Positions 6,591 to 15,726 of a DNA stretch of 42,413 nt are shown piece by piece. The stretch comes from an uncultured Pseudomonadota bacterium (GTDB lineage Bacteria > Pseudomonadota > Gammaproteobacteria > Burkholderiales > SG8-41): NCBI GenBank assembly GCA_946885605.1, contig CAMPGR010000017.1, positions 1 through 42,413 of the forward strand. The letters run 5' to 3'. Below the pieces are notes generated by a model. The model did not search any database. It saw nothing but the letters and a program-made list of their open reading frames with translations, and had not been told where the DNA came from. Every line of letters begins with the position of its first letter. Positions within the stretch are counted from its first letter, which is position 1. Position numbers and translations under genes: made by a program.

Positions 6591-8984
6591 ATGAAACGCA
6601 TCGTGAACGGCGAAGCGGCCGCCCTGGGTCCGCTTTCGACGGAGGAACTGCAAACGCTGAACGCCTACTGGCGCGCGGCAAACTACCTTTCTGTAGGCCA
6701 GATTTATCTGCTGGATAATCCGCTGCTTAAGGAGCCTCTGCGGCTCGAGCACGTGAAGCCCCGGCTCCTTGGCCACTGGGGCACGACGCCCGGCCTCAAT
6801 TTCGTTTACGTGCACATGAACCGCGCCATCCGGCGTTACGATCTCAATGCAATGTTCGTAACGGGACCGGGCCACGGCGGACCGGCGCTCGTCGCCAACA
6901 CCTACCTCGAGGGCACGTACAGCGAGCTGTATCCCGCGGTATCCCAGGACGCCGAGGGGATGAAGCGGCTCTTCCGGCAGTTCTCGTTTCCCGGCGGGGT
7001 GCCGAGCCACACTTCACCGGAGACGCCGGGCTCGATCAACGAAGGCGGCGAGCTCGGTTACGCGCTCGAGCACGCTTTCGGCGCGGTCTTCGACAACCCC
7101 GATCTCATCGCGTGCTGCGTGGTGGGCGACGGTGAAGCCGAGACAGGGCCGTGCGCGACCTCGTGGCACTCCAACAAATTCCTCGATCCCGTTCACGACG
7201 GCGCGGTATTGCCGGTGCTGCACCTCAACGGCTACAAGATCGCCAACCCCACCATATTTGCGCGCATCCCACGCAATGAGCTGAAGAACCTGTTCATGGG
7301 CTACGGCTACAAGCTGTACTTCGTCGAAGGTTCCGATCCCAACATTGTGCATCAGTCGATGGCGGATGCCTTGGACCGCGCCGTGAAGGACATCAAGCGC
7401 ATTCAGCGTACCGCGCGAAGCGGGCGCGACACGAAGCGGCCGGCGTGGCCGCTGATCATTCTGCGCACGCCGAAAGGCTGGACGGGCCCCAAGGAAGTGG
7501 ACGGGAAAAAGGTCGAGGACACGTGGCGATCGCACCAGGTGCCGCTCGCCGGGCTCGCCTCGAACCCGCAGCATCTCGCGTTGCTGGAAGAATGGATGCG
7601 GAGCTACCGTCCCAAGGAGCTGTTCGACGACAATGGCAGGCTCTTTCCCGAGCTCGCGGCGCTCGCGCCGCAGGGCGAGCGCCGCATGGGTGCGAACCCG
7701 CATGCGAACGGCGGCCTTCTGTTGAAGGAGCTCGAGCTCCCGCGGTATGCCGACTACGCGGTCGAGGTTACGTCACCCGGCGCCATGTCCGGTGAGGCGA
7801 CGCGCGTGCTGGGGTACTACCTGCGCGATGTCGTGCGGCTCAACGAGGATGCGCGCAATTTCCGCGTGATGAGCCCGGACGAGCTCGAATCGAACCGCCT
7901 CGGCGCGATACTGGAAGTCACGAACAGAGTGTGGCAAGCCGAAATGCTGAGCGTGGACGAGCATCTCGGACGCGAGGGTCGCGTGCTGGAGGTCTTGAGC
8001 GAACACATGTGCCAGGGCTGGCTCGAAGGCTATCTACTCACCGGCCGGCATGGTTTTTTCGCGTGCTACGAAGCATTCATCCACATCGTCGACTCGATGT
8101 TCAATCAGCACGCGAAGTGGCTCAAGGTGACGAGCAAGGAGATTCCGTGGCGCCGCCCGATCGCGTCACTCAATTATCTGTTGAGCTCGCATGTCTGGCG
8201 CCAGGACCACAACGGGTTCTCGCATCAGGATCCGGGATTCATCGATCTTGTCGTCAACAAACGCGACGTCGTCCGCGTCTACCTGCCGCCGGATGCAAAT
8301 ACGCTGCTGGTGGTTGCCGATCACTGCCTGCACACCAGGAACTGCGTGAACGTCATCGTCGCGGGCAAACACCCCGAGCCGCAGTGGCTCGATATGGACT
8401 CGGCGGTGGCGCACTGCAAGGCGGGAATCGGAACGTGGAAATGGGCGAGCAGCGACGGCGAGACCGAGCCGGACGTCGTGATGGCGTGCGCGGGTGACGT
8501 GCCGACGCTCGAGACGCTTGCTGCCGTCGATCTTTTGCGCAAGCTCGTGCCGGAACTCAAGGTGCGCGTCGTGAACGTGGTCGATCTCATGACGCTGCAG
8601 CCGCCCGAGGAGCATCCGCACGGGCTTTCCGGTGCCGATTTCGACCACCTTTTCACGAGCGACAAGCCGATCATCTTTGCCTATCACGGCTATCCGTGGC
8701 TCATCCACCGGCTCGCGTACCGGCGCACCAACCATTTCAACCTGCACGTTCGCGGCTACAAGGAGGAAGGAACGACGACCACGCCGTTCGACATGGTGGT
8801 GCGCAACGACCTCGATCGCTTCCATCTCGTGATCGACGTCATGGAGCGCGTCCCGAAGATGGCCGAGCGGCGCGCCGACATCACGCAGAAGATGCGGGAG
8901 AAGCGCGAGGCGCACCGGCAGTACATCACGCGCTACGGCTGCGACATGCCGGAGGTTGCGGACTGGATGTGGGGTGCAGCCTGA
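6591..8984 (+). CDS. xfp: Phosphoketolase (xylulose-5-phosphate/fructose-6-phosphate)
   Basis: A 797-residue thiamine-diphosphate enzyme that cleaves xylulose 5-phosphate (and often fructose 6-phosphate) with phosphate to acetyl phosphate plus glyceraldehyde 3-phosphate or erythrose 4-phosphate, in the cytoplasm. The ATG at 6591 is chosen because AGGGGGA lies 6 bases before it; an upstream TTG at 6549 lacks such a site. Family features: YLSVGQIYL near the start, TGPGHGGPA near residue 94, the thiamine-binding [19 protein letters not shown] near residue 180, SYRPKELFD, and the C-terminal [13 protein letters not shown]. The length is normal for the family (about 790-800). The neighbours encode the two oxidative pentose phosphate dehydrogenases, so the substrate xylulose 5-phosphate can be supplied locally. 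Confidence 0.96.
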   Translation: MKRIVNGEAAALGPLSTEELQTLNAYWRAANYLSVGQIYLLDNPLLKEPLRLEHVKPRLLGHWGTTPGLNFVYVHMNRAIRRYDLNAMFVTGPGHGGPALVANTYLEGTYSELYPAVSQDAEGMKRLFRQFSFPGGVPSHTSPETPGSINEGGELGYALEHAFGAVFDNPDLIACCVVGDGEAETGPCATSWHSNKFLDPVHDGAVLPVLHLNGYKIANPTIFARIPRNELKNLFMGYGYKLYFVEGSDPNIVHQSMADALDRAVKDIKRIQRTARSGRDTKRPAWPLIILRTPKGWTGPKEVDGKKVEDTWRSHQVPLAGLASNPQHLALLEEWMRSYRPKELFDDNGRLFPELAALAPQGERRMGANPHANGGLLLKELELPRYADYAVEVTSPGAMSGEATRVLGYYLRDVVRLNEDARNFRVMSPDELESNRLGAILEVTNRVWQAEMLSVDEHLGREGRVLEVLSEHMCQGWLEGYLLTGRHGFFACYEAFIHIVDSMFNQHAKWLKVTSKEIPWRRPIASLNYLLSSHVWRQDHNGFSHQDPGFIDLVVNKRDVVRVYLPPDANTLLVVADHCLHTRNCVNVIVAGKHPEPQWLDMDSAVAHCKAGIGTWKWASSDGETEPDVVMACAGDVPTLETLAAVDLLRKLVPELKVRVVNVVDLMTLQPPEEHPHGLSGADFDHLFTSDKPIIFAYHGYPWLIHRLAYRRTNHFNLHVRGYKEEGTTTTPFDMVVRNDLDRFHLVIDVMERVPKMAERRADITQKMREKREAHRQYITRYGCDMPEVADWMWGAA

Positions 8985-9000
8985 AGTGGGGCGAGAATTC

Positions 9001-9909
9001 TCATGGTTGCCGTTTCACCGGGTGTCCCCCGAACTGCGCGCGCAGCGCGGCGAGCAGCCGGTCCGCGAAAGAGTTCTGCTCCCGCGAACGGAGCCGCTCC
9101 AGCAGGGAGAGCGTGATGACCGGCGCCGGCACGTCGAGCGCGATCGCCTCGGCGACCGCCCAGCGGCCTTCCCCCGAGTCCGCGACGTACGGGGCGATGC
9201 CGGCGAGCGTGGGATTTTCGGCGAGAGCTGCGGCAGTGAGATCGAGAAGCCACGAGCGGACGACGCTGCCGTACCGCCATGTCTCCCCAATGGCATGCAG
9301 GTCAAGCGCGAATTCATGCTTGCGCGCCATCATGGCGAAGCCTTCCGCGTAGGCCTGCATGAGGCCGTACTCGATGCCGTTATGAACCATCTTCACGAAG
9401 TGCCCGGCGCCGCTCGGCCCGACATGCGCCCAGCCTTTATCCGGCGCGGGCGCAAGCGTTTCGAAAATCGGCCGCAGCCGCGCGACCACGGTCGGATCAC
9501 CGCCCACCATCATGCAGTAACCCTTCTCGAGGCCCCATATGCCGCCGCTCGTCCCCGCGTCGACGTAGTGTATGGCGCGCTCCGCGAGCTCGCGTGCGCG
9601 GCGCTGGGTGTCCTGGTAGAACGAGTTGCCGCCGTCGACGAAGGTATCGCCTGCCGCAACGTGCGGCAGCAGCGCAGCGATCGCCTCGTCCACAGCCCGG
9701 CCCGCTGGCACCATGAGCCACAGCACGCGTGGCGCCGGCAATTGCTGCGCGAGCGCCGCCCACGAATCGACGACCGCGGCGCACCGGGTGCGCGCGTTCT
9801 CGCGCGCCTGCGGGCTCGCATCGAATCCGACGACGCGATGGCCGCCGCGCGTAAGCCGCTCCGCCATGTTGGCGCCCATCCGGCCCAAACCGATCATGCC
9901 GAGTTCCAT
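9001..9909 (-). CDS. gnd: 6-phosphogluconate dehydrogenase, short (GndA-like, probably NAD-dependent) form
   Basis: A 302-residue decarboxylating dehydrogenase that converts 6-phosphogluconate to ribulose 5-phosphate and CO2. The N-terminus MIGLGRMGANM is the dinucleotide-binding loop; FVDGGNSFYQD and DAGTSGGIWGLEKG form the substrate pocket; GHFVKMVHNGIEY carries the catalytic lysine (K173). At about 300 residues it belongs to the short class, not the 470-residue E. coli type. Residue 30 in VVGFDASPQ is acidic at the end of the second strand, which in this fold usually favours NAD over NADP; this is an inference. It is convergent with the phosphoketolase gene (stop codons 16 bases apart) and divergent from zwf. 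Confidence 0.94.
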   Translation of the reverse strand: MELGMIGLGRMGANMAERLTRGGHRVVGFDASPQARENARTRCAAVVDSWAALAQQLPAPRVLWLMVPAGRAVDEAIAALLPHVAAGDTFVDGGNSFYQDTQRRARELAERAIHYVDAGTSGGIWGLEKGYCMMVGGDPTVVARLRPIFETLAPAPDKGWAHVGPSGAGHFVKMVHNGIEYGLMQAYAEGFAMMARKHEFALDLHAIGETWRYGSVVRSWLLDLTAAALAENPTLAGIAPYVADSGEGRWAVAEAIALDVPAPVITLSLLERLRSREQNSFADRLLAALRAQFGGHPVKRQP

Positions 9910-9995
9910 ACAGTCCTCCTGGCTCGAGTACGTGTACCATTCGACCCCATTTCGTCGCTGCAGTGCACTGACCGGGGTTTGCCCGGGGGGTGCTC

Positions 9996-10026
9996 GGGGT
10001 CAGACCCCAATATGGGGTCTGACCCC
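9996..10026. repeat. Palindromic GGGGTCAGACCCC repeat
   Basis: GGGGTCAGACCCC (9996-10008), a five-base spacer AATAT, and its reverse complement GGGGTCTGACCCC (10014-10026) form a perfect hairpin with 13-bp arms. Each arm is itself nearly palindromic. It lies in the gnd-zwf intergenic region. Elements built on GGGGTCAGA are dispersed in many environmental proteobacterial genomes, often near REP-associated transposases; that is recollection, and no transposase is seen here. Confidence 0.7.
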
Positions 10027-10050
10027 AATGAGAGTAACCCCAATGAGAGT
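10023..10050. repeat. Two direct copies of CCCCAATGAGAGT
   Basis: CCCCAATGAGAGT occurs at 10023-10035 and again at 10038-10050, a 15-base tandem period that overlaps the right arm of the palindromic repeat. It is 24 bases before the zwf start codon, so it lies in the 5' leader or promoter of zwf. It probably arose by slippage of the repeat element; an operator role cannot be excluded. Confidence 0.6.
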
Positions 10051-10073
10051 GTAGCGCCGCGACGCAGGCGGTA

Positions 10074-11453
10074 ATGAATATGTCATTCGCAGACGCATTG
10101 GTGCTGTTCGGCGCGACGGGCGACCTCGCGCGCAAGAAGATTTTTCCGGCGCTCCACAACATGGTGCGTCACGGTGAGCTGGACATGCCGGTGATCGGGG
10201 TGGCTTCGAGCGCGCTCGACCGGGAGAGCTTTCGCCGCCGCGTGCGCGACAGCGTGTACGAACACGGCGAAGTGGACGAGGACGCGCTCGCGCGCCTCCT
10301 TGCCTTGTTGCAGTATGTGCAGGGCGATTATCGGGATCCGGCAACCTACGACCGGCTCTCCACAGCGCTCGGGGGCGCCCAGCGTCCCCTGTACTACCTC
10401 GCCATTCCCCCGAGCCTTTTCGCGACTGTGGTCGAGGGGCTCGGCCGTGTCGGCCGGGCGTCGGGCAGGGTGATCGTCGAGAAACCCTTCGGGCGCGATC
10501 TCGCCTCCGCGCGCGCCCTGAATGCGACCCTCACTCGCGTCTTCGACGATTCGGCGATCTTTCGCATCGACCACTACCTCGGCAAGGAAGCGGTGCAGAA
10601 CCTCATCTATTTCCGCTTCGCCAACGCGTTCCTCGAGCCGCTCTGGAACCGCCATTTCGTGGAACGCGTGCAGATCACCATGGCGGAGAAATTCGGCATC
10701 GAGGGCCGAGGCCGCTTCTACGATGAGGTGGGGGCCATACGCGATGTGGTGCAGAACCACATGCTGCAGGTGGTGGCGAATCTCGCCATGGAGCCGCCGG
10801 CCGGGGAAGGGCTCGAGCGGGTGCGCGACGAGCGGGTCAAGGCTTTCCGCTCGATGCGGCCGCTCGATCCGGGCCGTCTCGTGCGCGGTCAGTATCGCGG
10901 CTATACCGAGGAAGCCGGCGTGAAGCCGGGCTCGCGAACGGAAACGTACGCCGCGCTCGAGCTCCATCTCGATTCCTGGCGCTGGCAGGACGTTCCGTTC
11001 TATATTCGCGCCGGCAAATGCCTGGCGGCGACCGTGACTGAAGTCATGGTGGAATTCCGGCGTCCGCCGCGCATTTTCGACGAGCCGCAGCCGAGGCAGC
11101 GCAACTACGTGCGGTTCCGTCTCGGCCCCCACCGCGTGTTGATCGCGCTCGGCGCGCGCACCAAGGCGCCCGGCACGGTCATGGCGGGGCGGGATGTCGA
11201 GCTCTCGGTGTGCGATTTCGAAGCCGGAGAAAGAGACGCCTACGAGCGGCTGCTCCGGGATGCGCTCAAGGGTGACGCGACACTTTTTGCGCGCTGGGAC
11301 GGGATCGAAGCCGCATGGCGCGTGGTGGATCCGGTGCTCAATCTCGATACGCCCGTGTACCCGTACGAACCGGGAAGCTGGGGGCCGCCCGCCGCGGATC
11401 GCATCGTCGGTCCTGACGGCTGGCGCGCTCCGGTGGATCCGGAGTGCATCTGA
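10074..11453 (+). CDS. zwf: Glucose-6-phosphate 1-dehydrogenase
   Basis: A 459-residue enzyme that oxidises glucose 6-phosphate to 6-phosphogluconolactone, the first step of the oxidative pentose phosphate and Entner-Doudoroff routes. The coenzyme fingerprint [18 protein letters not shown] is at residues 9-26; the VEKPFG segment follows; the substrate-binding signature RIDHYLGKE starts at residue 164; and the later [10 protein letters not shown] matches the family. The length is slightly short of the usual 480-510 residues but nothing appears missing. A second ATG at 10080 is possible. No pgl or edd gene is adjacent. It is divergent from gnd; the repeat-bearing intergenic region contains whatever promoters drive both. 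Confidence 0.96.
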   Translation: MNMSFADALVLFGATGDLARKKIFPALHNMVRHGELDMPVIGVASSALDRESFRRRVRDSVYEHGEVDEDALARLLALLQYVQGDYRDPATYDRLSTALGGAQRPLYYLAIPPSLFATVVEGLGRVGRASGRVIVEKPFGRDLASARALNATLTRVFDDSAIFRIDHYLGKEAVQNLIYFRFANAFLEPLWNRHFVERVQITMAEKFGIEGRGRFYDEVGAIRDVVQNHMLQVVANLAMEPPAGEGLERVRDERVKAFRSMRPLDPGRLVRGQYRGYTEEAGVKPGSRTETYAALELHLDSWRWQDVPFYIRAGKCLAATVTEVMVEFRRPPRIFDEPQPRQRNYVRFRLGPHRVLIALGARTKAPGTVMAGRDVELSVCDFEAGERDAYERLLRDALKGDATLFARWDGIEAAWRVVDPVLNLDTPVYPYEPGSWGPPAADRIVGPDGWRAPVDPECI

Positions 11454-11489
11454 GACCGGGAGGTCTCGCATCGGAACTATGGGGTACGC

Positions 11490-11504
11490 AATGGGGTCAG
11501 ATTA
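11490..11504. repeat. Single half-copy of the GGGGTCAGA repeat
   Basis: AATGGGGTCAGATTA in the 112-base gap between zwf and opgG repeats the core GGGGTCAGA of the palindrome at 9996-10026, without the matching second arm. The two copies flank zwf. The remainder of this gap shows no gene. Confidence 0.45.
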
Positions 11505-11565
11505 GCGCTGCCGGTGGGCATGGTAGGCAGGAGACTAAAGTTGAAACCAAGAAGGGCAGGTCGGA

Positions 11566-13119
11566 TTGAACAACAACATGAGAAGTTCCTCGCTTTGCGA
11601 CTGTCGTTCGCTGTTCGCACTCACCATTGCGCTCCTTTGCTTTGCGATTCTGACCACCCTACCGGCCGACGCGCACGCGTTCGGGTATTCCGACGTTTCG
11701 CAGAAGGCACGCCAGCTCGCCGAGAAGCCATACCGGGATGAGCCGCCGAATCTTCCCTCCGAGCTGCAGAACCTGACTTATCAGCAGTACTGGGACATAC
11801 GCTACAAGCCCGAGCGGTTTCTATGGCACGGCACCCGGCTTCCCTTCGAGATCGCTTTTTTTCATCGCGGGTCGCGCTTCGTGCACCCGGTGAAGATCAA
11901 CGTGATCTCCGCGGACGGCGTGCGGGAGGTCAGGTTCGACCCGGCGGATTTCGACTATGGCGGGATGAAAGTCGACCCGCGGAAGATCTCCGGGCTGGGC
12001 TTTGCCGGCTTCCGCGTTCACTATCCGCTCAATACTTCCAAGTACAAGGACGAAGTGCTGTCCTTTCTTGGCGCGAGTTATTTCCGTGCGCTGGGGCAGG
12101 GGCAGCGATATGGGATCTCGGCGCGCGGGCTCGCCGTCGATACGGCGCTCATGTCCGGCGAGGAGTTTCCCCGTTTCGTCGAGTTCTGGATCGAGCACCC
12201 TTCCCCCGGCGCGAAGGAGCTCAAGATCTATGCGCTGCTCGATTCGCGCCGGGTCACAGGCGCGTATCAGTTCGTGCTCCGACCGGGAAATGAAACGCTC
12301 ATGGACGTGCGCGCGCGCATTTACCCCCGCGAAAAGGTGGAGAAGTTTGGCATCGCGCCGCTCACGAGCATGTACTTCTTTGGCGAGAACCAGCCCCCTA
12401 CCACCGAGGATATCCGGCCCGAAGTGCACGATTCCGACGGGCTTTCGGTTCACAGCGGCAGCGGAGAGTGGCTGTGGCGGCCGCTCGTGAATCCGCGGCG
12501 GCTGCTCGTGACTTCCTTCGGCGTGACGAACCCGCAGGGATTCGGGCTCATGCAGAGAGACCGCGTCTTCAACAGCTACCAGGATCCGCACATGCGCTAC
12601 GAGCTGCGGCCGAGCGTGTGGGTGGAACCGAAAGAGAAGTGGGGGGACGGGCGCGTGGAGCTCGTGCAGATCCCCACGCCGGACGAGACCAACGACAACA
12701 TCGTCGCCTTCTGGGTCCCGGCCGCGCTGCCGCCCAAGCCGCCGTACGGCTTCGAATACCGCCTGAGATGGCAGCGCAATACCGAGACACGGCCGCCGCA
12801 CGCGTGGGTGATGCAGACGCGCCGCGGCCGCATCGCGACGCGCAAGCCCGACAACACGATAGGCATCACGGTGGATTTCGTGGGGCCGGCGCTTGAATTC
12901 CTGCCCGCAGATGCCAAATTGGATGGCGTCGTAACCGTGGACGCGAACGCCGAGATCGTCGAGCGCGCCGCGTTTCGCAACGAGGCCACCGAGGGCTGGC
13001 GGCTCACCTTCCGTGTGCGCCGGCTCGACGAGAAAAAACCAGTGGAGCTGCGTGCTTACCTGGCCAACGGGGGAGAACCGATGTCAGAGATATGGACCTA
13101 CATCCTACCCCCCATCTAA
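11566..13119 (+). CDS. opgG: Periplasmic glucan biosynthesis protein OpgG (MdoG)
   Basis: A 517-residue periplasmic protein needed for osmoregulated periplasmic glucan (OPG) production, thought to act on the glucan as it leaves OpgH. A hydrophobic stretch (SLFALTIALLCFAILTT) followed by ADAHAFGY is a Sec signal peptide. The mature N-terminus SDVSQKARQLAEKPYRDEP and the downstream YWDIRYKPERFLWHG, DFDYGG, LGASYFRALG and YGISARGLAVDTA are hallmark MdoG segments, followed by an Ig-like C-terminal domain. The start may be the TTG at 11566 or the ATG at 11578; neither has a strong ribosome binding site. The 3' end overlaps opgH by 28 bases, so the two are translated together. Related OpgD proteins have been reported to be beta-1,2-glucanases. 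Confidence 0.94.
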   Translation: MNNNMRSSSLCDCRSLFALTIALLCFAILTTLPADAHAFGYSDVSQKARQLAEKPYRDEPPNLPSELQNLTYQQYWDIRYKPERFLWHGTRLPFEIAFFHRGSRFVHPVKINVISADGVREVRFDPADFDYGGMKVDPRKISGLGFAGFRVHYPLNTSKYKDEVLSFLGASYFRALGQGQRYGISARGLAVDTALMSGEEFPRFVEFWIEHPSPGAKELKIYALLDSRRVTGAYQFVLRPGNETLMDVRARIYPREKVEKFGIAPLTSMYFFGENQPPTTEDIRPEVHDSDGLSVHSGSGEWLWRPLVNPRRLLVTSFGVTNPQGFGLMQRDRVFNSYQDPHMRYELRPSVWVEPKEKWGDGRVELVQIPTPDETNDNIVAFWVPAALPPKPPYGFEYRLRWQRNTETRPPHAWVMQTRRGRIATRKPDNTIGITVDFVGPALEFLPADAKLDGVVTVDANAEIVERAAFRNEATEGWRLTFRVRRLDEKKPVELRAYLANGGEPMSEIWTYILPPI

Positions 13120-15581
13120 CGGGAGGCCTCCCGGCCCTCGAGCGCTGCGAGCGCTATCTCGCACGACTCCCGCTCACACCGGAACGCCGCCGCGAATTGC
13201 TGGAGCAGGTGGCGTCGCGGGGTGCCCTGAGCGTCGACCAGGCGATGGCCGAGCTGCACCGGCTGCTCGCCTGCTATCCGGCAAGCTCCGAGCAGCCGAC
13301 ATACGACTCCATCCGCGGGCGCCTCAAGCTGGCCTACGGCCTGCCCCAGACGGAAGCCGGACCGGTCATCGCGACGGATACCCAGGAGCGTCCGCGCCTT
13401 TTCACCGTGCCGCCTTTCAATCGCGCGTCGATGGCGCCGCACTCGTGGCTGCGCGCGCGCTTCCGGCGTCTGGCGCGAAGCCGCAATCCTGTGACTCCCG
13501 CCGACAAAAGCGACAACGCGTGTCCCACGCCGGCCGATCCGCGCGGCTACTGGTATCCCGCGGCGGCGTGGCGGCGCACGCTGCTCCTCGCGCTCGTCGT
13601 GACCCAGACGATCGTCGCGACCGATTTCATGACGCGCGTCCTGCCGTACCAGGGGCGGCAACCGCTCGAGATCGTGGTCCTCGTTCTCTTCGCCATCCTG
13701 TTTGCCTGGATATCGGCCGGTTTCTGGACGGCGATCGCCGGTTTCCTGCTCCGCCTGCGCGGCACCGACCGCTACGCGATCTCCCGCACCGCGGGCGATG
13801 ACGCACGCATCGACCCGGGCGGACGCACGGCGATCATCATGCCGATCTGCAACGAGAACGTCGCGCGCGTCTTCGCGGGGCTGCGCGCAATCTACGATTC
13901 GCTCGGGCGCACCGGCGAGCTCAAGCACTTCGATTTCTTCGTGCTGAGCGACACGGGCGATCCTGACACCCGCGTCGCCGAGACGCAAGCGTGGCTCGAG
14001 ATGTGCCGCGCGGTGAACGGTTTCGGCCGCATCTTCTATCGCTGGCGCCAGCACCGCATCAAGCGCAAGAGCGGCAACGTCGCCGACTTCTGCCGGCGCT
14101 GGGGTCGCAACTACCGATACATGGTCGTGCTCGATGCGGACAGCGTCATGACGGGCGCGTGCCTGACGCGCCTAGTGCGGCTGATGGAGGCGAATCCGAG
14201 CGCAGGCATCATCCAGACCGCGCCGCACGCTTCCGGGCGCGAGACGCTCTACGCGCGCATCCAGCAGTTCGCCACCGGTATCTACGGGCCGCTCTTCACC
14301 GCGGGGCTGCACTTCTGGCAGCTTGGGGAATCGCACTACTGGGGGCACAACGCGATCATCCGGGTGGCCCCGTTCATCGAGCATTGCGCGCTCGGGCGGC
14401 TGCCGGGCCGTGGCGCGCTGTCGGGCGAAATCCTCTCGCACGACTTTGTCGAAGCGGCGCTCATGCGCCGGGCAGGCTGGGCGGTATGGATGGCCTACGA
14501 TCTCCCGGGCAGCTACGAGGAAATGCCGCCCAATCTCGTGGACGAGCTGAAGCGCGACCGGCGCTGGTGCCAGGGCAATCTGATGAACTTCCGGCTCTTC
14601 CTGATGAAGGGCCTGCATCCGGCGCACCGGGTCGTGTTCATGACCGGCGTGATGGCCTATCTCTCCGCGCCGCTGTGGTTCGCGGCACTCGCGATTTCGA
14701 CAGCCTTGCTTGCGGTGCATACGCTCTCCGAGCCGCAATACTTCGTGCAGCCTTATCAGCTCTTTCCGCTGTGGCCGGAGTGGCGGCCGGATCGCGCGCT
14801 CGCCCTCTTCAGCACGACTGCCGTCCTGCTCTTTCTGCCCAAGATGCTCGCGGTGCTGCTCACGTTGAAGGACGCGCGGCGCTATGGCGGCGCCGCGCAT
14901 CTCACGTTGAGCATGCTGCTCGAGCTCGTCTATTCCGCGCTGCTCGCGCCGATCCGCATGCTGTTCCACACGCAGTTCGTCGTCACCTCGCTGCTCGGTC
15001 GCACGGTGCAGTGGAAGTCGCCGCCGCGCGAGGATGCGGAAACGACGTGGAGCGAGGCCTGGCGCCGCCATGGCTGGCACACGCTGCTGGGGGTTGCATG
15101 GGCCGCGGGGGTGTACTGGCTCAATCCTTCGTTCCTGTGGTGGCTGCTGCCGGTCGTGGGCGCTTTGATGCTTTCCATTCCACTGTCGGTGTACTCGAGC
15201 CGCACATCGCTTGGCCGCGTCGCGCGCAGGGTGCGGCTCTTCATCATTCCCGAAGAGTCGTGGCCGCCGCGCGAGATCCGCACCGCGCACAAGACCATGC
15301 GGCACGCAGTGCGCATGCCGGACTTCGTTGATGCGGTGCTGGACCCCGTGATGAACGCGGTCACGTGCGCATCCGGGGTCGCGCGCCTGCGGCCGCACGA
15401 TGCCATACGCAACGAAAGGGACAGACTCGTGCATGGGGCGCTTGCCCAAGGGCCCGGTGCATTGAGCGCGCGCGAGAAGATGACGCTCCTCAACGATCCG
15501 CTCGCACTGTCGCGACTGCACTTCCAGGTTTGGGCGGCGCCTGATGTGGCGCCGGCCTGGGCCGCAGCCCGCATGTCATAA
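13092..15581 (+). CDS. opgH: Glucans biosynthesis glucosyltransferase OpgH (MdoH)
   Basis: An 829-residue inner-membrane family 2 glycosyltransferase that polymerises glucose from UDP-glucose into the beta-1,2-linked OPG backbone and moves it to the periplasm. It has an N-terminal cytoplasmic region of about 150 residues, two membrane segments (TLLLALVVTQTIVATDFM and the VLVLFAILFAWISAGFW region), then the catalytic domain with IIMPICNEN near residue 248, VLDADSVMTG near 345, LSHDFVEAAL, and RRWCQGN (the QxxRW-like motif) near 489, then several C-terminal membrane segments. The length is close to E. coli OpgH (847). The start ATG at 13092 lies inside opgG, a translational overlap of 28 bases. 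Confidence 0.95.
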   Translation: MDLHPTPHLTGGLPALERCERYLARLPLTPERRRELLEQVASRGALSVDQAMAELHRLLACYPASSEQPTYDSIRGRLKLAYGLPQTEAGPVIATDTQERPRLFTVPPFNRASMAPHSWLRARFRRLARSRNPVTPADKSDNACPTPADPRGYWYPAAAWRRTLLLALVVTQTIVATDFMTRVLPYQGRQPLEIVVLVLFAILFAWISAGFWTAIAGFLLRLRGTDRYAISRTAGDDARIDPGGRTAIIMPICNENVARVFAGLRAIYDSLGRTGELKHFDFFVLSDTGDPDTRVAETQAWLEMCRAVNGFGRIFYRWRQHRIKRKSGNVADFCRRWGRNYRYMVVLDADSVMTGACLTRLVRLMEANPSAGIIQTAPHASGRETLYARIQQFATGIYGPLFTAGLHFWQLGESHYWGHNAIIRVAPFIEHCALGRLPGRGALSGEILSHDFVEAALMRRAGWAVWMAYDLPGSYEEMPPNLVDELKRDRRWCQGNLMNFRLFLMKGLHPAHRVVFMTGVMAYLSAPLWFAALAISTALLAVHTLSEPQYFVQPYQLFPLWPEWRPDRALALFSTTAVLLFLPKMLAVLLTLKDARRYGGAAHLTLSMLLELVYSALLAPIRMLFHTQFVVTSLLGRTVQWKSPPREDAETTWSEAWRRHGWHTLLGVAWAAGVYWLNPSFLWWLLPVVGALMLSIPLSVYSSRTSLGRVARRVRLFIIPEESWPPREIRTAHKTMRHAVRMPDFVDAVLDPVMNAVTCASGVARLRPHDAIRNERDRLVHGALAQGPGALSAREKMTLLNDPLALSRLHFQVWAAPDVAPAWAAARMS

Positions 15582-15726
15582 TCTGCCGCGCTCGCCGCGC
15601 GGCGTTTCCGGAAGAAGGGCATGCGCCTTCAGGGCGCGGTCGGTATGCGCGCGGCCAAAAAACGGCGGATGGGTGTAGCGCGCTCTGCGCAAGAGATTTG
15701 ATGAGACCAAGAAGCACGGTGAAGCG

